From assembly GCA_001460835.1 (NCBI GenBank), contig CYKH01001509.1, positions 3,305-35,427 of the forward strand: a stretch of DNA of 32,123 bases. The letters run 5' to 3'. A program made the translations under genes and the position numbers. This document shows, one piece after another, positions 24,953 to 32,123 of this stretch (positions within the stretch are counted from its first letter, which is position 1; every line of letters starts with the position of its first letter). The DNA comes from Bodo saltans. Its lineage: Eukaryota; Euglenozoa; Kinetoplastea; Eubodonida; Bodonidae. The notes under the pieces are model-generated. The model was not told the DNA's origin, ran no database searches, and was given only the letters and a program-made list of their open reading frames with translations.

Positions 24953-27900
24953 ATGGGGAGGCCTCGCTTTTTGAAAGTCATTGCTTGCGTCCCTGCAGAA
25001 TATGACATCGCTCACCAAACTGTGGAAGATGTCCTTCAGCTGCCAAAACTTCAGCAGAACAGACTAGGACACGATCGCCGTGGAATGGATGTGGAGCTTC
25101 TGCATTCACGTGATCCCATCGGTGCCCTGGCAATGGCCTCGAAGATTGCCGTGCTGACCTCACAACGGAGCGCTGACGACGATGACGCTGTGACTTCTTC
25201 CTCCTCACCTACCAATCGAGAGTGCCGGGAGAACACGAGCGTTGTGCTGGGGAAGCTATCCTCACGTTACTTGTTGGTGCCAACTGTGCCCTCAAGGTCG
25301 TTGGTGGAGAGCTTTGTTTCCCGAGATGCGCGAAGAGGTGCAGCAGCGGACGTGATACTTACCATTGGCCTCTTTGCGTTCCCGGCACAGAGCCTGCAGC
25401 AAGAACCTCCGCTCTCGCTGGCGGTCCCCCTCGCCACAAGCACCCGATTGATTGAGCAGCACTCGCTTCAAGCGGCTGCACGGGAACGGGCCGCTGTGTC
25501 GTTAGAGTCGTACCTTCCAGCGGGTGGCCTGCGCATTGGGCGGCAGCGATATTTTGAAGATGGGTTCGTAGAGATCAGGAGCGTGGTGGAATACGATGCG
25601 TTGATAGATGCATTGTTTCACAGCCCCTCGTTTCAACGAGTGCTGCCGTTTTGCTCAGTTCAGGTTGTGCTAAAGAGAGTTCTCCCAGAAAGGTCATCAT
25701 CGTTGCCGATGGGCGCCGACCGAGGACGCCCGGTCATGGCCCCTCTCGCATTAGATACACTGTGGCTGCTTGCCCCGAGGCATGCAGCAGAATTCGCCTC
25801 CACACGGACAACTCACCATCCAACCGTCGTGACGCAAAGCACTCGACATTACAGCGTCGGTCCAGCGGCGCACTGTGCGGCGCCGCACATCGCGTCAGTC
25901 ATGATCACCGCGACCTCCATGCGTGACTTGCTTGACCAGAGCAGCTGGGTGCACGATGTTGTGCTAGGCGGCAGTGTTGCCTCAAGTAAATACTTCACAC
26001 CAGTAGAAGAAACGTACTCTGATTCTACATGGTTGTTAGCGCAACCTCAGCGCCAACCGTATCATCAAGACCAGCAGCAGACAGCAGAGCGCGCTGGTGC
26101 TGACGATGTACGTCGTGCAAGAGACGCCCAATCTCTTCAGGAGGAGTTGTTCGTTGACCCCACCGCAGCAACGATAGCGACACTTGGGACTGAGCTCGAG
26201 CGCCTCGGGAAGCAACTTGACGCAGGTGAGTCGACATTTCAAAAAAGTCTTGCCACTCGTACCACCGAGGCGGCGCGCTTAAAGCGCAGCAAGGATCAAT
26301 TATCAGAGCTGAGTGTCACGCTGGAGCAGCAGCGCGCGGCAAAGGAAGAGGCAGACAAACGCCGCAAAGAGCTCGTGATCGACTTGACTTCACTCCGAGG
26401 CGATGTGGCCAGCCTGCAACGAGGCTTGGAACAGCTTGTAGTTCAGATGCAGAATGCGCAAGAATTACAGTCAAAATCAGCAATGACTATTGAAGAGCGC
26501 CGATCTGCACTTGCAGCACAACACGCGCAAGAAATGACGCAGCTCTCACGAGATATCAAGAAGGAGGCGGCACAAGTGGAGCAATCCCTTCGATCTGATG
26601 AGCGGCACCATCACGAGATCATTGCGTCTGAAATCGCCCATCTGAACGAAGTCCACGCCAGCAAGCATCTTGAGTGGAAACAGCACGAAGCTGCACTGAC
26701 CAAAGGCATGAGCACCGATGCAGAGTCACTGGTATCTCTGGACGCGCTGGCTAAGCAATTAACGACAGTGGAGCACTACAAGGAGAAGTTGCTACATCAG
26801 CTGCGTGGTATGATCTCTGCTGAGCATGCAACCATCGCAGCGACTGGCGGCCCACTTCAACAAGTCGTTGAGGCCCACGCGACTCTGTGTGACGAGGCGG
26901 AACGAGAGGTACATCTCCAAGAGCGACGCTTCAAAGAACGAACCGACGCACTCACTTCCCTTCAAGCTGCTGCAACACAGAACCATGCAGACATCGACCT
27001 TCTTGGGAAGGATGTCAGCGAAGCGACGGCATCGAGAAAGTTCCGAACGAGTAACCTCCACGATGACGCCGTCGCGGTGTGGTGGGACATGTTTGCCTCT
27101 TTGGTGGAGATGGAGCGCGACCACCGCACCCGCATCGATGCTCTAGAGAGCAGTGGACGGTCTTCATGGCTCATGCAAGAATCTGATAGTTGGGTGAATG
27201 CCCTCCATTCATCAGAGATGCGCTTTACAGAGGAAGCACGAGAGCGGTGCCACGAGGACGTCTTTGGCATACGCACACGCATCAAACAGTGGGAGACTCA
27301 ATGCGAGGAGACACGGCAGCACCGAGATCGGTGTGTCGCCCGAACGGAGGCAACGCGCAGCAAACACATGGCGCTGCGGGATGAGCTGCTTGGGCACCTG
27401 GAAAGCATTCGTGGAGAGGAGCACAATCTACTCATGTTTTTGGAGGGCAAACCGATGGCATCAACTGGCGCCACATTCCCTACCCTAGAGGAGGACCAGC
27501 GGCAGGTGACGTCGTCCATTGAAAGACTCCGCGCTGCGTTAGCAACAGGGACAGTTGTGAGAATACGGGGCGAGGTGTCAAAGAAACAGCAACGCGGTGC
27601 ATTTGCTGCGCAGCTCAGTAAAAACCTTCATCTCACGGTGCAGGACATGATCCAGCGTGTGGAGTCACTCACTGCTCACGCACGCGAGGCTCAATCAGAG
27701 TCCGAGGACCTACTACGAGGGGCATCGTCGAGATTGCAGGTCATGGAGTCGGAGCTGGAGGAGAGGAAGATCATCCTGCAGCGTGTCGTGGACCAGACTG
27801 CGGGGGTCGAGAAGGACCTGCGAGAGGTAACGAGCGATGCTGCGTCTGCTAGCGAAGAGATTTTAGCGCGCAAGTCTCGGCACGAAGCGGCCCGTCGACA

Positions 27901-28402
27901 GCTCCAGACGGACTTCATAGCAGCACGCGAGACAGCGATGTTGCACCGGGCGGAAGGCCACGCTCACATACGGAAGTTGGAGCAGGAGGAGGAGACTTTG
28001 ACGGAGAAGTTAGTGGCTGCAACAAAAAGCCTTAGGGATCTTGAAGACTTGAGGAACGACCTCGAACTCCAGAATCCCCAAGCCACGAAAGATGCACTGG
28101 AGTTGCGCATTCAGCGCGAAATCTCGCGACAGGATGAGCTGCAAACAATATTAGAGATTGAAATGCAAGCGGCCTCCACTGTCCTTCGCCAGCAGCAGCA
28201 GCAACAAAAGCCACCGATCGCAATGAGTATTGGAGACGCTGGTTTCAATGCGGACATGCTTTCGTTGCTGTCCAACACGAACCCTCTCCTACCGCAAGCA
28301 GCGGCCGCCACTCCATTCCGTATTCATCGAGCGTCGTTCGATGATGCGTCATCCTCTCAACTTCCACAACAACACACCCACCTCATGTCTCCGTCACTGT
28401 AA
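24953..28402 (+). CDS. Large coiled-coil protein, unrecognised
   Basis: 1149 residues. The N-terminal 400 residues look partly folded, with hydrophobic strands (FLKVIACVP, ADVILTIGLFAFP, FCSVQVVLKRVLP, LALDTLWLLAP) among Ser/Asp-rich linkers. From about 411 to 1085 there is long, heptad-like coiled coil rich in E, K, Q, R and A, broken near 710-740 by a Trp-containing stretch (WWDMFASLVEMERDH). It ends in a Gln run and a proline/serine tail. Such architecture is typical of cytoskeletal or motor-associated scaffolds in kinetoplastids. A degenerate kinesin head at the N-terminus was considered and not supported. The start is the first ATG after an AG at 24910-24911. Confidence 0.75.
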   Translation: MGRPRFLKVIACVPAEYDIAHQTVEDVLQLPKLQQNRLGHDRRGMDVELLHSRDPIGALAMASKIAVLTSQRSADDDDAVTSSSSPTNRECRENTSVVLGKLSSRYLLVPTVPSRSLVESFVSRDARRGAAADVILTIGLFAFPAQSLQQEPPLSLAVPLATSTRLIEQHSLQAAARERAAVSLESYLPAGGLRIGRQRYFEDGFVEIRSVVEYDALIDALFHSPSFQRVLPFCSVQVVLKRVLPERSSSLPMGADRGRPVMAPLALDTLWLLAPRHAAEFASTRTTHHPTVVTQSTRHYSVGPAAHCAAPHIASVMITATSMRDLLDQSSWVHDVVLGGSVASSKYFTPVEETYSDSTWLLAQPQRQPYHQDQQQTAERAGADDVRRARDAQSLQEELFVDPTAATIATLGTELERLGKQLDAGESTFQKSLATRTTEAARLKRSKDQLSELSVTLEQQRAAKEEADKRRKELVIDLTSLRGDVASLQRGLEQLVVQMQNAQELQSKSAMTIEERRSALAAQHAQEMTQLSRDIKKEAAQVEQSLRSDERHHHEIIASEIAHLNEVHASKHLEWKQHEAALTKGMSTDAESLVSLDALAKQLTTVEHYKEKLLHQLRGMISAEHATIAATGGPLQQVVEAHATLCDEAEREVHLQERRFKERTDALTSLQAAATQNHADIDLLGKDVSEATASRKFRTSNLHDDAVAVWWDMFASLVEMERDHRTRIDALESSGRSSWLMQESDSWVNALHSSEMRFTEEARERCHEDVFGIRTRIKQWETQCEETRQHRDRCVARTEATRSKHMALRDELLGHLESIRGEEHNLLMFLEGKPMASTGATFPTLEEDQRQVTSSIERLRAALATGTVVRIRGEVSKKQQRGAFAAQLSKNLHLTVQDMIQRVESLTAHAREAQSESEDLLRGASSRLQVMESELEERKIILQRVVDQTAGVEKDLREVTSDAASASEEILARKSRHEAARRQLQTDFIAARETAMLHRAEGHAHIRKLEQEEETLTEKLVAATKSLRDLEDLRNDLELQNPQATKDALELRIQREISRQDELQTILEIEMQAASTVLRQQQQQQKPPIAMSIGDAGFNADMLSLLSNTNPLLPQAAAATPFRIHRASFDDASSSQLPQQHTHLMSPSL

Positions 28403-28474
28403 AGCGAGTCCGTTCTTATCGTCACTACAACTGCTACTTTTGTACAAGACTTCAACAACAATTCTGAGTGTGTT

Positions 28475-29296
28475 ATGCGTTTGACGTGCCGTGCTCGGTT
28501 GCCCAACATTATGATGATGTTGAATTGCGCTTGTCACACAAACAGTGTACAAAAAATGTCTTCCCGCAGCGATGATGCGTCCCTTTGGGTGGGCGTCAGT
28601 AGCAAACCACGCCCCGCAGGCCGCGCACCTGCTCCCTCCACTGCCGTGAAACAACAAAGTGGCGATGCACATCGTAGCTCAACCTCCTTGGAACTCAAGC
28701 GCGTGGACGGCCAGCAGCTTTGTGCACGCCTGCTGGCGTATGTCATGTCGCGAGAACTGGGTGGCGTGCAGAACGCCGTCACCGAAGCGGACGAGCTGGA
28801 GCTGCACACGGAGGAGCATGACACCGCAACCGCATTGCAGCTTGAGGTCGAGCTCGCCAGACCTACACAAGCAGCATTGACGTCGTCGTGCACGTACGTG
28901 GTCCGTTACGACGACCAGCGAGGGAAGGAGCGCTGCGGGGTGACGCTGACCAGCATCTCGGCATCATTCAAGCCTGTCGTCGAGGACGTCAGGACCTTCC
29001 GCAGGCAGCTGCACACCTGCTGGAGCGCCATCGATACGTCAGGGGGGATCACAGATGGCCTTCCGCCGGCTATGAGGGCCAGCAGCATGCGAATGGTAGA
29101 ACACGGCCTCCGCGGCGAACAGCCTCAGAAGAAGCGAGCTCGTGATGATGCAGCCGAGGAGGCCTCGGCTGGTTGCACAGACTCCACTTCACTGTCCGCC
29201 CCTCATTCGACAACCACACCGTCAACGCATCTGTTGTCTCTCTTACAAGATAGCGACGACGACGACAATGACGCTGATATTGTTCCCACACCTTGA
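28475..29296 (+). CDS. Unrecognised protein with an acidic C-terminal tail
   Basis: 273 residues from the ATG at 28475; a second in-frame ATG at 28556 in a good context (aaaaaatgtc) would give 246. The first 27 residues are unlike the rest and include three successive Met, so the later start is attractive. The middle (about 75-200) is mixed helix and strand, with LCARLLAYVMSRELGG and TSSCTYVVRYDDQRGKERCGV. A basic KKRARDD cluster, possibly a nuclear signal, and a Ser/Thr-rich part precede the acidic SDDDDNDAD tail. No family recognised. Confidence 0.65.
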   Translation: MRLTCRARLPNIMMMLNCACHTNSVQKMSSRSDDASLWVGVSSKPRPAGRAPAPSTAVKQQSGDAHRSSTSLELKRVDGQQLCARLLAYVMSRELGGVQNAVTEADELELHTEEHDTATALQLEVELARPTQAALTSSCTYVVRYDDQRGKERCGVTLTSISASFKPVVEDVRTFRRQLHTCWSAIDTSGGITDGLPPAMRASSMRMVEHGLRGEQPQKKRARDDAAEEASAGCTDSTSLSAPHSTTTPSTHLLSLLQDSDDDDNDADIVPTP

Positions 29297-29380
29297 GTCT
29301 TTTGTGCTCAGGTTTTCTTGAATTCTTAAACGTTCGCCTAACAGTTGCTTTTGCATTGTTGATTTCTTTGTGCATCATAT

Positions 29381-29403
29381 CTTTTTGTTTGTTGTCGCTG
29401 AAG
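29381..29403 (+). promoter_or_regulatory. Probable trans-splice acceptor for the last gene
   Basis: A T-rich tract ends in AG at 29402-29403, and the first ATG after it is at 29419. The open frame extends upstream to 29293 but contains no ATG there, so its hydrophobic upstream residues are not expected to be translated. Confidence 0.55.
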
Positions 29404-29418
29404 GTACATCTTTACGTA

Positions 29419-32004
29419 ATGAATACGTGGAGGATCCAACACCACACCATTAGAGTGCGCGGCAACAAAGAGGTCCACGAGAAGGCTGCTGCTCCTGTTA
29501 CCAATGATTCCACAACGCCCCAAAACTCCCCAGACGAGGCACTTCCTTTATCGGCCTCCTCCGTGTCAAGGTCACCGGTGGAGGCGGCTGCTGCCAAGCC
29601 ACCCACCTCATCACGACCAAACACTGCGCCTCATCGATCCCGTGTCGTGAGGAGTGCTGGGGGACGCAGGGTGGTGGAGACCGTGTTGACGCCGAGAGAG
29701 TCTACCTTTGAAGATTTACTGCAGCCACGTGCTATCCTTCATCATTGCGAGGGCTATCGCTACTGCCCCCCTGCAGTTCCAGAAGAGCCGGAGCGACTTC
29801 CCCTTAGGAATGAGCCCGAAGTCGACCCTGTTGCGTTGATGGAGCGCGTTAAACTCTCAGAGCAACGAGTGCTCTCGAAGCGAGCCCCGAGGCGTCCAGC
29901 CACCGGCACCTCTGACCGATTGATGCCGCCAAGGTTGCAGCTGCTGTTCACGAAGATAGGTGGACCCCAACCTCATCTCCCGCTGCTTCGCCGTGCCTCG
30001 CAAGCACAGCCACATGATGATCTCCAGGAAGTGGGGTTCAGCGACAATGAGCCCCTTGTTGCCGAGGAAAGCCCAGAATCTCCTTCGCCCATTACCGCCG
30101 TTAGGCACCGCACAGTTAGCATTTCCAGCATGGGGACTACGATGCTGGGAGACACGGCAAATAGTAGCTACAGAGGTCACCCCTGCGCCGAAGGCGCCAC
30201 TCGAGCAGAGAGGGCTGTGCATGCTCTGGTGGGCAGTGCACAAGAGCGGCTGCGGGACACGCTGATCCACGCACGATCCGAAGCGCATAGGCAACAGCTG
30301 CGGGATGAATTGGAGACTTTGACGCGTGCAGAGCACCACTGCCACTCTGCTCTCACTAGCGCCGACCTTACCACTAGGAGGAAACGGAATGAATTTCAAC
30401 AAGCGCTCAACATCGATGAGATGAGCAAGGAGGAGTTAGATGGGCGCTTGCTGTACGGAACGTATTTGAAGCGGATCGTGTCTGCGGAGCACCGAGCAAG
30501 GCACGACGCCCTCGAAAGCCGAGGTGTCGCCGCCAGAATTGCCGCCGCAAATCACACCCCTGAGGAGCGCGCCACTCATGCTCAGCAGCGACGGACACTT
30601 GAGATGGCTGTAGCGCATTCCCATCAGCTAGACGCAGTGGACGCGTGGAAACGTCGAGCAGCCGAGCGTCAAACATTGAACTATCACGACCGCGTTGCGC
30701 AGACACATCAACAAGAAGTCAACCGCTGCGCAACGTATTGGGCGAGTGTTGTGTTACTCTTTGCATTCCCCCGGCGCATGGTGGCGCAAAGGGCCGCCAT
30801 TTTGGAGCGGCTGCTATTATCCAGAAAGAGGAAGGATGAGCATGTGGCGCATTTCCTTAAGATCATGCGCCGCGTTCTCGCGCGGTGCCGACATCGCATG
30901 ACCAATAACAAGAAGTGCACGCTGCGGTGTGCTGTGCGCTGGCTCATGTTATTTTCGTCCCAGCGTCGCCGCCGCAACGCGGTCACAGAGATTGTCCACT
31001 GGTTCCAGGAGTATTCGCGCAATAAACCTGCAACGGACATGATCGCGAAGTTCAAACGTGCGATTGTGAAATGTCAACGTTTGGTACGTCAATGGATCCA
31101 CCGACGCCGTCTAGAGGAGTGCTGGACACTTCTGAAGCTGCAGCAACAGTCAACCGCCCACCATTGGCGACCTCTAAGGCCCATCATGGCGACTGCAATT
31201 CGGTCGACAAAAGCTGACTTTCGAGCAGACGTGAAACGCGACATAGATGTGCTCGTGCAAAAGTTTTCATCAGAGGTCATTCCACCTTTCTCTATCCGGA
31301 TGGATGCGATATGCGACACGTTACGCCGTCAGCGACAACAGTACGTGGTGGAGATGCGAGAATATTTGCGGCTTTGTGCATTGGAGAAGAAACGAGTGGC
31401 AAAGCTTCAACGGCAATACGTCAGTCCCACACGACACGGCCTTGAATGTGCACAACTGCCCCCCAGACCGTGCCAACGCCTATTCCCTCATGGCGAGGCA
31501 CTGCAGGAGCTCCAACGAACCATCTCTACCAACTACGCGACGTCGCTGCGGCAGCGTATCGATGTGGCAATGAAGGAACATCAGCAGCGGTCTGTCAGTC
31601 CTGGTGGCACGTTCGATGTCTCCTCCAAAAAGTGGGTGCCCACTGCAGTGATGCAGTCGAGCACCGAAGCGCTGAGGCTTCTTCACGGCGATGAGGCACT
31701 CCCGGAAGGCACGGAGCACCGAAGGTCCCTGCTGCTATCGCAACCCAATCTGGACTCATCCACGGCCTTGCTCAATCAGTCAATGAGCCGCTCAGCGAAT
31801 CGCTCCATGAACCGATCAAGTCGTCAATCAGCGTTTTTGCACCCCGCAGCCTCTGCGCCTTCCAATTCACACGGCGCCGTAACATCTCCAAAAACTCCGA
31901 TTCGGCACTCTACGGCTAATGGTCGCCTCTCGCAGCAACCACCAGGTGAGCTTAACATGCGTGAGGCAGCTGCGTTGTATCGGCGTGCGCTATCAGAAAT
32001 CTAA
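29419..32004 (+). CDS. Large basic helical protein with an IQ-like motif, unrecognised
   Basis: 861 residues from the ATG at 29419. The first third is low-complexity, rich in Ser, Pro and Ala. From about 255 to 720 the protein is strongly helical and very rich in Arg, Gln and Glu with heptad-like stretches (ERLRDTLIHARSEAHRQQLRDELETL). Around residues 546-562 the segment AIVKCQRLVRQWIHRRR resembles the calmodulin-binding IQ motif. The tail repeats Ser-Arg-Asn phrases (SRSANRSMNRSSRQS) and looks disordered. A flagellar or cytoskeletal role would fit, but this is inference. Confidence 0.72.
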   Translation: MNTWRIQHHTIRVRGNKEVHEKAAAPVTNDSTTPQNSPDEALPLSASSVSRSPVEAAAAKPPTSSRPNTAPHRSRVVRSAGGRRVVETVLTPRESTFEDLLQPRAILHHCEGYRYCPPAVPEEPERLPLRNEPEVDPVALMERVKLSEQRVLSKRAPRRPATGTSDRLMPPRLQLLFTKIGGPQPHLPLLRRASQAQPHDDLQEVGFSDNEPLVAEESPESPSPITAVRHRTVSISSMGTTMLGDTANSSYRGHPCAEGATRAERAVHALVGSAQERLRDTLIHARSEAHRQQLRDELETLTRAEHHCHSALTSADLTTRRKRNEFQQALNIDEMSKEELDGRLLYGTYLKRIVSAEHRARHDALESRGVAARIAAANHTPEERATHAQQRRTLEMAVAHSHQLDAVDAWKRRAAERQTLNYHDRVAQTHQQEVNRCATYWASVVLLFAFPRRMVAQRAAILERLLLSRKRKDEHVAHFLKIMRRVLARCRHRMTNNKKCTLRCAVRWLMLFSSQRRRRNAVTEIVHWFQEYSRNKPATDMIAKFKRAIVKCQRLVRQWIHRRRLEECWTLLKLQQQSTAHHWRPLRPIMATAIRSTKADFRADVKRDIDVLVQKFSSEVIPPFSIRMDAICDTLRRQRQQYVVEMREYLRLCALEKKRVAKLQRQYVSPTRHGLECAQLPPRPCQRLFPHGEALQELQRTISTNYATSLRQRIDVAMKEHQQRSVSPGGTFDVSSKKWVPTAVMQSSTEALRLLHGDEALPEGTEHRRSLLLSQPNLDSSTALLNQSMSRSANRSMNRSSRQSAFLHPAASAPSNSHGAVTSPKTPIRHSTANGRLSQQPPGELNMREAAALYRRALSEI

Positions 32005-32043
32005 CACACCAACTCAACACGTTTATTGTGATTTCATTTGTTA

Positions 32044-32062
32044 GTGGTGCTTGATGCACCGC
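32044..32062 (+). other. Small hairpin in the last 3' region
   Basis: GTGGTGC (32044-32050) pairs with GCACCGC (32056-32062) around a five-base loop, with one G-T wobble. It lies 40 bp after the last gene's stop. A stem this short can occur by chance. Confidence 0.3.
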
Positions 32063-32123
32063 CACGCACAAGACAGAGAACACGGAAAGTACGACACGCC
32101 CTGTTGGAAGTGTGACGCGCATC

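Noticed and set aside
24953-26150. Kinesin motor domain in the coiled-coil protein
   Set aside because: No P-loop GxxxxGKT, no SSRSH and no LVDLAGSE are present; the resemblance is limited to strand spacing.
29293-29418. Hydrophobic N-terminal helix for the 861-residue protein
   Set aside because: The upstream frame has no ATG, begins at TTG and overlaps the stop of the preceding gene; the segment is T-rich spacer with a splice tract.

Overview
The window looks like part of a kinetoplastid chromosome, most likely from a free-living bodonid such as Bodo. Every supported gene lies on the + strand, the genes are uninterrupted by introns, and most are preceded by a pyrimidine-rich tract followed by an AG just upstream of the start codon. 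That is the layout of a polycistronic cluster matured by spliced-leader trans-splicing. Intergenic distances are short, about 100-400 bp, which suits a bodonid better than Leishmania or Trypanosoma. The organism assignment is inference; the directional, intronless layout is seen directly.

Layout: (1-557) a 51-bp minisatellite with signs of a 204-bp higher-order repeat. (845-7637) four well recognised genes: RAD51 recombinase, ribosomal protein eS26, RAD50 and an Aurora-type kinase. (7.8-13.3 kb) a ZMYND10-like dynein-arm assembly factor lacking its MYND finger, a TPR/SET-MYND protein with a degenerate SET core, and a leucine-rich-repeat protein. (13.4-14.8 kb) a six-helix membrane protein, then a 300-N assembly gap that hides most of a gene. 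(15.1-20.9 kb) mitochondrial propionyl-CoA carboxylase beta, a sequon-dense single-pass membrane protein, a membrane-anchored alpha-carbonic anhydrase and a Golgi-type II glycosyltransferase-like protein. (21.0-24.8 kb) WDR75/UTP17 of the SSU processome and a protein geranylgeranyltransferase I beta gene broken by an imperfect 190-bp tandem duplication. (25-32 kb) three unrecognised proteins, two of them long and coiled-coil or basic.

The neighbours do not form one pathway, as expected for kinetoplastid clusters where gene order seldom reflects function. RAD51 and RAD50 both act in double-strand break repair, and the ZMYND10-like gene implies motile flagella. No tRNA, rRNA, CRISPR array or transposon was found. 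By eye, codon use shifts from A/T-tolerant third positions in the RAD51-RAD50-kinase part to G/C-rich ones from about 9 kb onward, with eS26 a G/C-ending exception inside the first part.

The most notable items are the MYND-less ZMYND10, the degenerate SET-MYND protein beside it, the carbonic anhydrase with its proton-shuttle histidine replaced, the sequon-dense protein with an uncertain signal sequence, the duplication in the geranylgeranyltransferase gene (which may be an assembly join of two haplotypes), and a C(UUCG)G hairpin just after that gene's stop codon.
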